Of a stretch of 64,000 bases of DNA, positions 27,110 through 36,463 are shown in pieces. A model generated the notes under the pieces. That model saw only the letters and a program-made list of their open reading frames with translations, had not been told where the DNA came from and did not search any database. Every line of letters starts with the position of its first letter. Positions within the stretch are counted from its first letter, which is position 1. A program made the position numbers and the translations under genes. Source of the stretch: Verrucomicrobiota bacterium (GTDB lineage: Bacteria; Verrucomicrobiota; Verrucomicrobiia; Limisphaerales; JAEYXS01). The stretch spans positions 124,001-188,000 of the forward strand of contig JAEYXS010000065.1 of the NCBI GenBank assembly GCA_023431185.1. The letters run 5' to 3'.

Positions 27110-28075
27110 ATGGCTGAAGCCGTCACCAGTGCCGCGGTCCCGACGCCCAAGCAGGCCGGGTCGTTCATCGATCCGCAGGCGTTGATGGCCATCCGCAATC
27201 TGGAACTGCGCGCCCGGATCGTGGTGCAGGGTTTCTGGAACGGCTTGCATCGCAGTCCTTATCACGGCTTCTCTGTCGAGTTCACCGAATACCGGCAATA
27301 CACACCCGGTGATGATCCGCGCTATCTGGACTGGCGGCTCTACGCGCGGAGCGATCGCTATTACATCAAGAAGTTCGAGGATGAGACGAATCTCCGCTGC
27401 TATCTCTTGGTGGATAACAGCCGCTCGATGAGCTACGGCTCGCTGACGTACAGCAAAGCGCAATACGCGAACACGCTGGCGGCGACCTTCGCCCACTTTC
27501 TCTATGGCCAGGGCGATGCCGTGGGGTTGCTCACTTTCGACGAACGCATCCGCGAATATCTGCCTGCGCGTTATCGCACGGGCCATCTGCGGCACATGAT
27601 GCTGGCCTTGGAGAAACCGGCAGGCGGCACACAGACTGACTTGGCCATGCCTTTGAAGCGTATCGCTGAACTGGTGCGCAAACGCGGGCTCATGGTGTTG
27701 ATGTCAGATTTCCTCACGCCCTTGGAGACATTTGAGCGCAGTCTCTCGCAGCTCACCGCCAGTGGCCATGAAGTGATGGTGTTCCAGGTGCTGGACCCGT
27801 CGGAGCGTGATTTCGATTTTGAAAAGGCTTCGTTCTTCCTCGATGTCGAATCCGGGCGAGAGTTGTACATTGAGCCGGATGAAGTGCGGGCGGATTATCT
27901 GGAGAAGCTTAAGAAACATCAGGAATCCTTGTCGGCGATCTGCCAGAAGCTCGGAGTGGGTTTCCGGCCCGTTTATACGGACAAGCCGTTGGACATCGCC
28001 CTGTTTGATTATCTACGCGAGCGCATGCAGCGCGGCAAAGTGGTGAAGCAGCGCAAGGGAGGCACGGGCGCATGA
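27110..28075 (+). CDS. DUF58 domain protein (VWA-like)
   Basis: A 321-residue protein without membrane span. The DUF58 core reads YHGFSVEFTEYRQYTPGDDPRYLDWRLYARSDRYYIKKFEDE. It is followed by LLVDNSRSMSYG, a MIDAS-like DxSxS metal site of the VWA fold. It starts six bases after moxR and overlaps the next gene by four bases. DUF58 proteins are the standard partners of MoxR ATPases. Confidence 0.93.
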   Translation: MAEAVTSAAVPTPKQAGSFIDPQALMAIRNLELRARIVVQGFWNGLHRSPYHGFSVEFTEYRQYTPGDDPRYLDWRLYARSDRYYIKKFEDETNLRCYLLVDNSRSMSYGSLTYSKAQYANTLAATFAHFLYGQGDAVGLLTFDERIREYLPARYRTGHLRHMMLALEKPAGGTQTDLAMPLKRIAELVRKRGLMVLMSDFLTPLETFERSLSQLTASGHEVMVFQVLDPSERDFDFEKASFFLDVESGRELYIEPDEVRADYLEKLKKHQESLSAICQKLGVGFRPVYTDKPLDIALFDYLRERMQRGKVVKQRKGGTGA

Positions 28076-30180
28076 GTTTTCTCACGCCATTGTTCTTGCT
28101 GGGCGCCTTGGCGGTAGCCGGGCCGATCATCTTCCATCTGGTGCGGCGGACGACCAATGACCGGTTCACGTTCAGTTCACTGCTCTTTCTCCAGCCGACA
28201 CCGCCGAAGCTGACGCGTCGCAGCCGCATCGAGCATTGGCTGTTGCTCCTGCTGCGCTGTCTGGTGCTGGGGTTGCTGGCTTTGGGATTTGCCCGGCCTT
28301 TCTTCAATGACCCCACCCGTGCGGATGCAGGAGGAAATCTGGCCCGTCAACAGGTCATCCTGCTGGATGTCAGTGCGAGCATGCAGCGTGATGGCGCGTG
28401 GAACCAAGCGCGGCAAAAGGTGGAAAAGTTGCTGGCGGATGCCCGGCCTACGGATCAGATCGCGCTCTATGCCTTTGACCAGCAAGCCAAGGCGCTGGTG
28501 TCTTTTGAGCAATGGCGGCAGGCACAGGAGGGTGAACGCAAGGCGATCGCCGGGCAGCGGCTGGCCGATACCAAGCCCGGCTGGCGGGCGACCCACTTGG
28601 GCAATGCGCTGGCGACCGCAGCGGAAGCATTGGAAGAAGAGGCCACACGCACGGAGTTGAAGCGTTCTTCTGTGCAGCGGGAGATCGTGGTGGTGACGGA
28701 CTTGCAGGAAGGCGCGAAGCTTGATGGGCTTCAAGGCATGCAGTGGCCGGAGGGTTTGAAGGTGGAGTTTGCGAAGCTGGACTTGGGCAAGCGCAGCAAC
28801 GCCGGATTACAACTCGTTGCCGAAGGCGAAGAGGCCACCGCAGCAACGGCTGAGCAGACCATCCGGGTGCGCGTGAGCAATGCGAGCGATGCGCGCAAGG
28901 AACAGTTTCAGGTCGGCTGGGCGATGCCGGATGGACGGCAGATCTCCGGCGTCGCGGTGAATGTGAATGTGCCCGCCGGGCAAAGCCGGGTGATCGCCGT
29001 GCCGCGTTCCATTGAGAATGCCCAGGCGGAGAGGATCTTGCTGACGGGAGATGATGAGCTGTTCGACAACTCGGTGCATGTGGTGAAGCAGGAGGCGGAT
29101 CGGGCTGCCATCCTGTTCGTGGGTGAGGATGATCCGGCGGATACGAAGCAACTGCTTTTCTATGTACAACGCGGTTTGCAGACGACCCGTTCGCTGGCCT
29201 TGGATGTGGTGAACCGCACGGGAGCGAGTTTTCCATCCGCAGCCGAATTGGGCGCTGCCCGATTGATCATCGTCGGCCAAAGCCTGAGCAGCGGGCAGAA
29301 TGCCGAACTGCGCCGGATGGCCGAGAACGGCAAAACGGTTTTGGTGGCGCTCAAAGATGTGAACATGGCTACGAGCGTGGCCAATCTGCTGAACGTAGCC
29401 AGTCTGCCAGCGGAAGAGCGCAGCAGTTCCCGGCATGCGTTGCTTGGGCGGGTGGATTTCACGCACCCGCTGTTCGCGCCGTTCGCCGATCCCCGGTTCA
29501 GCGATTTCACGCGCATCTATTTTTGGAAGCATCGGCAAGTGGATTTGACGGGCGTGACCGGGGCCAAGGTGCTGGCCCAGTTCGATGACGAGAGCCCGGC
29601 GTTGTTCTCCGTGTCCGTGGGCAAGGGGCAGATCTTCGTGCTGACCAGCGGTTGGCACCCGGCGGACAGCCAGCTCGCGCTATCGTCCAAGTTCGTCCCG
29701 CTCCTGTATTCTTTCTTGGAACAAGCGGGGACCGTGGCGGCCCGGCGGTCACAGTTCGCCGTGGGGGATGAGGTGCCCATGCCCTTGGAAGCGACGACGG
29801 CGGCCCAGATCAACCGTCCAGATGGGGAAAAATTGGCCTTGGGCGAGCGTAAACTGCTGGCGGGAACGGAACTTCCGGGGATTTACGGCGTTCAAGAGAG
29901 TGGGAAGAACTGGCGTTTCGCCGTGAACTTGCCGGCAGAGGAAAGCCGGACAGCGCAGTTGCCGTTGGAAGAACTTGAACGGCTGGGGATTCCGGTTCAT
30001 AGTTCAAGCCTAGTAACACCCCAGCAGGCTCAGGCACGCCAAGAAAAGTTGAAACATGCCGAGCTCGAGAACCGTCAGAAGTTATGGCGCTGGTTGGTGG
30101 TGGCCGCACTGGCCGTGCTCCTGATGGAAACTTGGCTGGCTGCGCGCCTGACGCGCCCGGTCCAAACAGTCACCGCATGA
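28072..30180 (+). CDS. BatA-like membrane protein with VWA domain
   Basis: A 702-residue protein. It opens with the Bat N-terminal pattern FLTPLFLLGALAVAGPIIFHLV and a second span (LLLLLRCLVLGLLALGFARPF). Then follows a periplasmic VWA domain with DVSASM as MIDAS motif, a long beta-rich region, and a C-terminal span (LVVAALAVLLMETWLAARL). It belongs to the BatA/DUF1550-type proteins of planctomycetes and relatives. Four-base overlaps on both sides show tight coupling with DUF58 and the large coiled-coil gene. Confidence 0.87.
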   Translation: MSFLTPLFLLGALAVAGPIIFHLVRRTTNDRFTFSSLLFLQPTPPKLTRRSRIEHWLLLLLRCLVLGLLALGFARPFFNDPTRADAGGNLARQQVILLDVSASMQRDGAWNQARQKVEKLLADARPTDQIALYAFDQQAKALVSFEQWRQAQEGERKAIAGQRLADTKPGWRATHLGNALATAAEALEEEATRTELKRSSVQREIVVVTDLQEGAKLDGLQGMQWPEGLKVEFAKLDLGKRSNAGLQLVAEGEEATAATAEQTIRVRVSNASDARKEQFQVGWAMPDGRQISGVAVNVNVPAGQSRVIAVPRSIENAQAERILLTGDDELFDNSVHVVKQEADRAAILFVGEDDPADTKQLLFYVQRGLQTTRSLALDVVNRTGASFPSAAELGAARLIIVGQSLSSGQNAELRRMAENGKTVLVALKDVNMATSVANLLNVASLPAEERSSSRHALLGRVDFTHPLFAPFADPRFSDFTRIYFWKHRQVDLTGVTGAKVLAQFDDESPALFSVSVGKGQIFVLTSGWHPADSQLALSSKFVPLLYSFLEQAGTVAARRSQFAVGDEVPMPLEATTAAQINRPDGEKLALGERKLLAGTELPGIYGVQESGKNWRFAVNLPAEESRTAQLPLEELERLGIPVHSSSLVTPQQAQARQEKLKHAELENRQKLWRWLVVAALAVLLMETWLAARLTRPVQTVTA

Positions 30181-33100
30181 TCGCCGCCGAACTGAAACAA
30201 CGACTGGACCCCATCCTGGCCCGGCACGAGGCCTTGCGCCGGTGGCGGGCATTGATCTTCTGCTGGGTCGGAATCGCGGTGCTCTCCGGCCTTATGCTTT
30301 GGCAACACAAGGCGACCGGCTGGACTTCCAATCGTGCCTGGATCGTGGTGGTTGCCGTGGGCGTGGCCGGAGTGTTCGGCATTCTCTGGAAGCTCAGGCA
30401 AACAGCGTTGGATTACCGTTGGCTGGCGCGCAAACTGGAGAAGGACCATCCTGAACTACAAACTTCCTTGCTGGCGGCTATCGAGCAGAAACCTGAAGGG
30501 GCGAATGGGGATTTCAGCTTCCTTCAGAAGCGGCTCTTCAAGGAGATTGGTGAACGGTGCGAGGAGCAGGCTTGGGGTGTGGAAACAGAGAATGCCCTGG
30601 GCAAGTTGCGGGTCGCCAACACAGTGCTTTTCATGATGGCTGCTTTGACGGTGGCCGCCGTTTCTTTCTTGCCCCCGGCACCGGATGGTTACGTGGCAGG
30701 TGGCAAGCAGGCGGGTGAGGTCGAGATATCGCCCGGTGATGTGGAAGTGGAGCGCGGAGCGGGCATGGTCGTGCTGGCGCGTTTTCCCGGAGCGGTTCCG
30801 TCCGAGGCGACGTTGGTGCTGACACCGGCCACCGGCCAGCCGCAGCGCATCCCGCTGAGCAAGAATCTGAACGACCCCATCTTCGGTGCGAGCCTGCCTT
30901 CGGTGCAAGGAGACATGAAATATGAGGTCGAGTATGGCCGGACCAGGACGCGCGAGTTCGCGGTGAAGGTCTATGAGCATCCTGCCCTCCTACGCGCGGA
31001 TGCCACGCTGAAATTCCCTGAGTATACCGGTCTGCCCGAGCGCAAAGTCGAGGAGACCACGCGTGTGAGCGCCGTGGAGGGGACGCAGTTGGAGTATGTC
31101 TTCCAGATGAACAAGCCGGTGACGGAGGCGAAGCTCAAAGCTTTGAATGGTGATGAATTGGTCCTGAAACAGGATGCCGCCAAGCCCAATGTCTGGACCG
31201 CGAATTTCCCATTGGAGAAATCCGCGCGTTACAAGCTGCTCTTGCGTGATGCGGACGGGCGCACGAACAAGTCGCCGTCCGAGGTGGTGTTGAACGCCAT
31301 CGCGAACAAGCCACCCGATATGAAGCTGCTCGCGCCGAAGGGTGATCCGCGCGTGTCGCCGATCGAGGAGCTTCGCTTTGAGGCGCAGGTTGCGGATGAT
31401 TTCGGAGTTAAGTCGTACGGTCTGGCTTACAGCCTCGCCGGGCAGGAGCCGAAGTACGTCGAGTTGGGCAAAGACAGCCAAGCGAACCAGAAGAAGGTTT
31501 TCCAGCACCTGCTGGCGATGGAAAAGCTGACGGTGGAGCCGGATGAAGTGGTGTCCTACTTCGTGTGGGCGGATGATTACGGGCCGGACGGCAAGATGCG
31601 CCGGAACATGGGCGACATCTACTTCGCCGAGATCCGTCCCTTTGATGAGATTTTCCGCCAAGGCCAAGGTGGTGAAGAAGGTGGTGGCGGTGGAGGCGGC
31701 GGTGGTTCGATGCAGCAACTGGGCGATCTGCAGAAGCAGATCGTCATCGCGACCTGGAAATTGCAGCGCCGCGAGACGAAGGCGACGGTTTCCGAGCCAT
31801 TCAAGAAAGACGTGGAAGCAATTCGTCAGGCCCAGGAACAGATGCTTCAACAGACGGAAGAGAAGGCGGGCGAGGTCACCGATCCCAATTTGGCGAAGTA
31901 TGTGGACCTGGCGATGAAGGAGATGAAAAAGGCGGTGGATCAGCTCGGTCAGGCCGAACAGAAGAATTCCGCCAAGCCGCTCCCGCTGGCACTTTCAGCC
32001 GAGCAATCCGCGATGCGGGCGCTGGCCAAGCTGCAACCTCGCGAGACGCAAGTCAGCCAGAGCAAGAAGAAGGGCGGCGGTGGCGGTGGTGGCGGCAAGC
32101 AGAAGCAGCTCGATCAGATGGAGATGAAGCAGGCCGAGGACCGTTACGAGAAGGAGAAACAAGCCACGGCCATGCAGAACGAGCAGCAGAAGGAACAATT
32201 ACAGTTCCTGAACCGGCTGCGTGAACTGGCCCAGCGGCAGGATGATCTGAACGAGCGCCTGAAGGAATTGCAGACGGCTTTGCAGGAGGCCAAGAACGCC
32301 GAGCAACGGGCGGAGATCGAGCGGCAGTTGAAGCGGCTTCGTGAGGAGGAACGCCAGATGCTGGCGGACGTGGATGAGCTACGCCAGAAGATGGACGAGA
32401 GCCAGAGCGCGCAACAGACTGCCGAGCAACGCGAACAGTTGGACAAGACGCGGGAAGATATTCGCCGGGCTTCCGAGGAGATTGAGAAAGGCGCCGTATC
32501 ACAGGCCTTGGCGGCTGGTAATCGGGCGCAACGCGATCTGGAACAGATGAAGGAAGACTTGCGCAAGCAGACTTCCAGTGAGTTCGCCGAGGCCATGCGC
32601 GGGATGCGCGATGAAGCACGCAAACTCTCCGAGAAACAGGAAGAGCTCGCCGGGCAGATGCGGGAGGACACCAAGAAGGGGGCGCGTAAGAGTCTGACGG
32701 ATGCGAATGACAAGGAAGGCGTGACGGAAGGATTGAAGCAACAGCGCGAGCGCTACAACGAGCTGGTGAAAGACCTGAAAGAGGTGACACAGGCGGCGGA
32801 AGCCTCCGAGCCGTTGCTGGCCAAACAGCTTTACGAGACGGTACGCAAGGCCGAGCAGGAGAAAACGGAGAACCTGTTGGAGATGACCGAGGAATTGTTC
32901 AAGCGCGGTTTCGCGCCGCAATCACAGCAATATGAGGAGAAGGCGCGGGCCTCGCTGGATCAGGTACGGCAAGGCGTGGAAAGGGCGGCGGAGAGTGTGC
33001 TCGGTAACGAAGTGGAAGCGATGCGTTATGCGGAGCGGCAGTTGAAGAATCTGTCCGAGCAGTTGGAGAAGGAGATCGCGAAGGGTGATCCATCGCTGGC

Positions 33101-34061
33101 GCAGGCTGGGCAGGGCAAACGCGATCCGTCTTCCACGAATCGTCTGGCGGCAGCGGGCAATGGCAGCTCCACGAACCGGCTGGCGGGTGGCACGAATCAA
33201 CTGGCGATGGCCGGTGGTAAATCGTCGCAGAAGGGCAAGGACGGACAGCAACCGGGCCAGAATGGTGAGCCGAAGGGTCAAGGTGGCAAAGGCGGTGAAG
33301 GCAAGCAGCCCGGCAATGAGCAAGGCAAAGATGGCCAGCCCGGTCAGGGTGGACAAAAGGGCAAGCAAGGGGAAGGCAAACAGGGCGAGGGCCAAGGCCA
33401 AGGTCAGGGCGAAGGACAAAAGCAGATGGCCAGCAACCAAGGCCAGAAAGGCAAGGGGCAAGGTCAGGGCCAGGGTGAAGGCGAAGGTGAGGGGCAACGC
33501 GAACAGCCCGGACAAAAGGGCAAGGGTAAAGGCCAAGGACAGGGGCAAGGTCAAGGTGAAGGTCAGGGACAGGGCGAAGGCCAGCAACCCGGCCAAGGCC
33601 AAGGCCAAGGGCAGGGAGGAAATCAACGCAGCGGCAATCAGCAGATGGCGGGTGGCGGGCGGGGTGGTTCCGAGGGTGGTGGTATTGATTTGTTCAACAA
33701 CCGTGATGGCGGTTGGGAGGGCGGTCCCTTGACGGGCGAGCGCTTCACGCAGTGGAGTGACCGTTTGCGCGAGGTCGAGGAATCGATTGATTCGCCCGAG
33801 CTGCGAGCCGAGGTGGCGCGGGTCCGTGATCGGGCGCGTGAGGTGCGTGTGGAATTCAAGCGGCACAGCAAAGAGCCGCAGTGGGACTTGGTGCAGGCGG
33901 AGATCTCCAAACCGATGGCGGAGATCCGGGCGAAACTCCAGCAGGAGATCGCCAAGCGGGAGTCGAAGGAGGCGCTGGTGCCGATCGACCGTGACCCGGT
34001 GCCGGGCCGGTTCAGCGAACTGGTGCGCCGCTATTACGAAAAACTGGGTGGTAACGATTGA
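30177..34061 (+). CDS. Large coiled-coil membrane protein with Gly/Gln-rich low-complexity region (DUF4175-like)
   Basis: A 1294-residue protein. The frame is open upstream to 30084, but the ATG at 30177 overlaps the previous stop (ATGA) and gives a sensible N-terminus, so it is chosen. Two or three membrane spans lie within the first ~170 residues. An extracytoplasmic beta-rich region follows to ~500, then a coiled-coil region (~540-960) dominated by Glu, Lys, Gln and Ala. A repetitive Gly-Gln-Lys-Glu segment spans about residues 1018-1152, and a conserved C-terminal domain (ERFTQWSDRLREVEESIDSPEL) ends the protein. DUF4175-type proteins accompany MoxR/VWA operons in proteobacteria. Function is unknown; a mechanical or scaffolding role is speculation. 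Confidence 0.8.
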   Translation: MIAAELKQRLDPILARHEALRRWRALIFCWVGIAVLSGLMLWQHKATGWTSNRAWIVVVAVGVAGVFGILWKLRQTALDYRWLARKLEKDHPELQTSLLAAIEQKPEGANGDFSFLQKRLFKEIGERCEEQAWGVETENALGKLRVANTVLFMMAALTVAAVSFLPPAPDGYVAGGKQAGEVEISPGDVEVERGAGMVVLARFPGAVPSEATLVLTPATGQPQRIPLSKNLNDPIFGASLPSVQGDMKYEVEYGRTRTREFAVKVYEHPALLRADATLKFPEYTGLPERKVEETTRVSAVEGTQLEYVFQMNKPVTEAKLKALNGDELVLKQDAAKPNVWTANFPLEKSARYKLLLRDADGRTNKSPSEVVLNAIANKPPDMKLLAPKGDPRVSPIEELRFEAQVADDFGVKSYGLAYSLAGQEPKYVELGKDSQANQKKVFQHLLAMEKLTVEPDEVVSYFVWADDYGPDGKMRRNMGDIYFAEIRPFDEIFRQGQGGEEGGGGGGGGGSMQQLGDLQKQIVIATWKLQRRETKATVSEPFKKDVEAIRQAQEQMLQQTEEKAGEVTDPNLAKYVDLAMKEMKKAVDQLGQAEQKNSAKPLPLALSAEQSAMRALAKLQPRETQVSQSKKKGGGGGGGGKQKQLDQMEMKQAEDRYEKEKQATAMQNEQQKEQLQFLNRLRELAQRQDDLNERLKELQTALQEAKNAEQRAEIERQLKRLREEERQMLADVDELRQKMDESQSAQQTAEQREQLDKTREDIRRASEEIEKGAVSQALAAGNRAQRDLEQMKEDLRKQTSSEFAEAMRGMRDEARKLSEKQEELAGQMREDTKKGARKSLTDANDKEGVTEGLKQQRERYNELVKDLKEVTQAAEASEPLLAKQLYETVRKAEQEKTENLLEMTEELFKRGFAPQSQQYEEKARASLDQVRQGVERAAESVLGNEVEAMRYAERQLKNLSEQLEKEIAKGDPSLAQAGQGKRDPSSTNRLAAAGNGSSTNRLAGGTNQLAMAGGKSSQKGKDGQQPGQNGEPKGQGGKGGEGKQPGNEQGKDGQPGQGGQKGKQGEGKQGEGQGQGQGEGQKQMASNQGQKGKGQGQGQGEGEGEGQREQPGQKGKGKGQGQGQGQGEGQGQGEGQQPGQGQGQGQGGNQRSGNQQMAGGGRGGSEGGGIDLFNNRDGGWEGGPLTGERFTQWSDRLREVEESIDSPELRAEVARVRDRAREVRVEFKRHSKEPQWDLVQAEISKPMAEIRAKLQQEIAKRESKEALVPIDRDPVPGRFSELVRRYYEKLGGND
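33231..33634 (+). repeat. Low-complexity GQ/GE/GK coding repeat
   Basis: Inside the preceding gene about 400 bases encode a near-continuous series of GQGQGEG-, GKGQGQG- and QPGQ-type units. The DNA is a degenerate repeat of GGCCAAGG(C/T)CAGGG-like 12-mers, prone to slippage. Repeat number probably varies between strains. Confidence 0.8.
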
Positions 34062-36463
34062 TGTTCTGGGCGGCGATATTTCTTTCCGCGAAAAACTGGC
34101 TGCCATGGGCCGCCGGTTTTTTGTTCGTGGCCGGGCTGCTGCTGGCGTGGGGTTATCACCGCACACGTCTGCAAGGCGGCCTGCGTTTCGCGTGCATCAG
34201 CCTCAAGATAATCGGCATCGCCCTGCTGGCTCTCTGTCTGCTCGAACCGATGTGGTCGGGTGAACGCGCGGTGCCGGGGGCGAACCAGTTGCTGGTGGTG
34301 GCGGACAACAGCCAGGGCATGCAGATCCGGGACGAGGATGCGGGCAAGACCCGCGGCGAGCGATTGCAGACAATGCTCGCGGATGCTGAGAAAGGCTGGC
34401 TTGGCGGTCTCAATGAGAACTTCAAGGTGCGACCGTTCCTCGTCGATTCGCGGTTGCAGGCGGTGAGTGATTTCGGGGCGCTGGATTTCAAGGGAGATGC
34501 TTCATCACTGGGTTATGCCGTGAAGACCTTGGGCGAGCGGTATCGCGGCCAGCCAGTCGCGGGCTTGCTCTTGCTGACGGATGGCAATGCCACGGACGTG
34601 GACGAGGCGATGGATTTCACAGGCTTGCCACCGGTCTATCCAGTCGTGTTAGGCAAGGGAGAACCGGAACGAGATCTGGCCATCCGCAAGGTGTCAGTGA
34701 GCCAGACTTCTTTTGAAGATGCGCCGGTGACCATCCAAGTGGAGGTGAGCGTCACGGGGTATAAAGGTGAGAGCATCGTGGCGAGCGCGATCGAGGTCAG
34801 CCCGGGCGGAACGAACACGACCATGCTTTCGACGACGAATGAGTCGGCGGTCGCCCGCTCCAAAGGCCAGACGCAAACGGTGAAGGATGACATGCAGCCG
34901 CTGGTGTTCCGTTTCCTGGAGCGGCCGATCTCACAGGGCAGCACCTTTTACTGGATCACCGTGGTGGCCAAGGGCGAGACGCAAGTGAGCGAAGCTACTC
35001 TCCTGAACAACCAGCAACTGGTGGCGGTGAACCGGGGCGAAGGACCATACCGCATACTGTATGTTTCCGGGCGACCGAACTGGGAATTCAAGTTCCTGAA
35101 CCGGGCCGTGTGGGACGATCCGCAACTGGAATTGATGGCGTTGCTGCGAGTGGCCAAGCGGGAGCCAAAATTCCAGTTCAAGACCCGCTATGGTGAGACG
35201 AGCAATCCGCTGTTCCGCGGTTTCGACCGCAAGACGGAGGAGACGGAACGTTATGATCAGCCGGTGTTGATCCGGTTGAATGCTAAGGATGAGGCGGAGT
35301 TGCGGGATGGATTTCCCAAAACTCCGGAGGACTTGTATCGCTACCACGCGGTGATCTTGGATGACTTGGAGTCCGAGTTTTTCACCCAGGACCAGATGAG
35401 TCTGGTGCAGCGTTTCGTGAGTGATCGCGGTGGCGGATTCCTCATGCTGGGCGGTCAGGAATCATTCAATCAGGGCAAGTATGACAACACACCCATCGGA
35501 GCCATGCTGCCGGTTTATCTGGATGGCAATGCCGATGTGGTGCCCGTGAGCAACCTGAAGCTGTCGCTGACCCGCGAAGGTTGGTTGCAACCTTGGGTGC
35601 GCTTGCGGGCGAATGAAACAGAAGAGAAGGAGCGTTATGCGGCGATGCCCGCCTTGCAGGTAATGAACCATACGCGTTCGGTGAAGCCGGGGGCGAATGT
35701 GCTGGCGTCCGTGCAGGATGGCAGCGGTGAGAATTACCCGGCGCTGGTAGTGCAGAAGTTCGGCTATGGCCGCACTGCCGCCATCACGATCGGCGATCTG
35801 TGGCGCTGGGGGTTCAATGATGAACTGATGATGGCGGATCTGCAGAAGGCATGGCGGCAGACCTTGCGCTGGATGGTGGCTGATGTGCCCGAGCGGGTGG
35901 AGATCCGGGCGGAGCCATCACGGCATGAAGGTCACGGAGCAGTGCGGTTGAAAGTGCGGGCGCGTGATGCGGTGTTCAAGCCGCTGGATAACGCCACCGT
36001 GAGCGTAAGCATCAAGTCGCTGCCTTTGCCTACGGCGACGAACGCAATGGCGATGCCGGAGATCAAGCTGACGGCGGAACCATCGCTTAGCGAACCCGGC
36101 TTGTATGAGACGCTGTTCATCCCGCGTGAGCCGGGCGGTTATGTGGCGACAGCCATCGCGACCGATGCGAATGCGGTCACGGCAGGTACGGCCATGGCGG
36201 CGTGGGCGAGTGATTTTGCCGCGGAAGAATTCGCCTCGCTGAAGCCGAATCGTGGATTGATGGAGAAGATTGCCCGGCAAACGGGTGGCGAAGTGATCGA
36301 TGAGGACAAGTTGTCTGCGTTCGCAGCCAAGCTGCCGCAGCGCAAGGCGCCGGTTATGGAGACGACGGCGCAACCATTGTGGCATACTTCCTGGGTGTTC
36401 CTGCTGGCGCTGGCGTGCTTCCTGGCGGAGTGGGGATTGCGACGAAAATCGGGACTGGCATGA
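34058..36463 (+). CDS. Membrane VWA / glutamine amidotransferase-like protein
   Basis: An 801-residue protein with two N-terminal spans (near residues 15-30 and 45-62) and one C-terminal span (SWVFLLALACFLAEWGL). Between them is a VWA-like domain with VVADNSQGM as a reduced MIDAS and LLLLTDGNATD. It is followed by a class I glutamine amidotransferase-like fold (YVSGRPNWEFKFL, HAVILDDLESEFFTQDQMS, GGGFLMLGGQESF). The canonical catalytic Cys is not seen after GGGFLMLGG, so it is probably non-enzymatic. Four-base overlaps with both neighbours place it firmly in the MoxR/Bat-type operon. Confidence 0.82.
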   Translation: MMFWAAIFLSAKNWLPWAAGFLFVAGLLLAWGYHRTRLQGGLRFACISLKIIGIALLALCLLEPMWSGERAVPGANQLLVVADNSQGMQIRDEDAGKTRGERLQTMLADAEKGWLGGLNENFKVRPFLVDSRLQAVSDFGALDFKGDASSLGYAVKTLGERYRGQPVAGLLLLTDGNATDVDEAMDFTGLPPVYPVVLGKGEPERDLAIRKVSVSQTSFEDAPVTIQVEVSVTGYKGESIVASAIEVSPGGTNTTMLSTTNESAVARSKGQTQTVKDDMQPLVFRFLERPISQGSTFYWITVVAKGETQVSEATLLNNQQLVAVNRGEGPYRILYVSGRPNWEFKFLNRAVWDDPQLELMALLRVAKREPKFQFKTRYGETSNPLFRGFDRKTEETERYDQPVLIRLNAKDEAELRDGFPKTPEDLYRYHAVILDDLESEFFTQDQMSLVQRFVSDRGGGFLMLGGQESFNQGKYDNTPIGAMLPVYLDGNADVVPVSNLKLSLTREGWLQPWVRLRANETEEKERYAAMPALQVMNHTRSVKPGANVLASVQDGSGENYPALVVQKFGYGRTAAITIGDLWRWGFNDELMMADLQKAWRQTLRWMVADVPERVEIRAEPSRHEGHGAVRLKVRARDAVFKPLDNATVSVSIKSLPLPTATNAMAMPEIKLTAEPSLSEPGLYETLFIPREPGGYVATAIATDANAVTAGTAMAAWASDFAAEEFASLKPNRGLMEKIARQTGGEVIDEDKLSAFAAKLPQRKAPVMETTAQPLWHTSWVFLLALACFLAEWGLRRKSGLA

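Noticed and set aside
33231..33634. CRISPR-like periodicity
   Set aside because: Units are short, direct and in frame with a coding sequence; no spacers and no cas genes.
32922..34166. Minus-strand frame of 414 codons over the Gly/Gln-rich repeat
   Set aside because: It encodes Leu/Ala/Phe repeats that mirror the low-complexity sense repeat; no start context or family resemblance.
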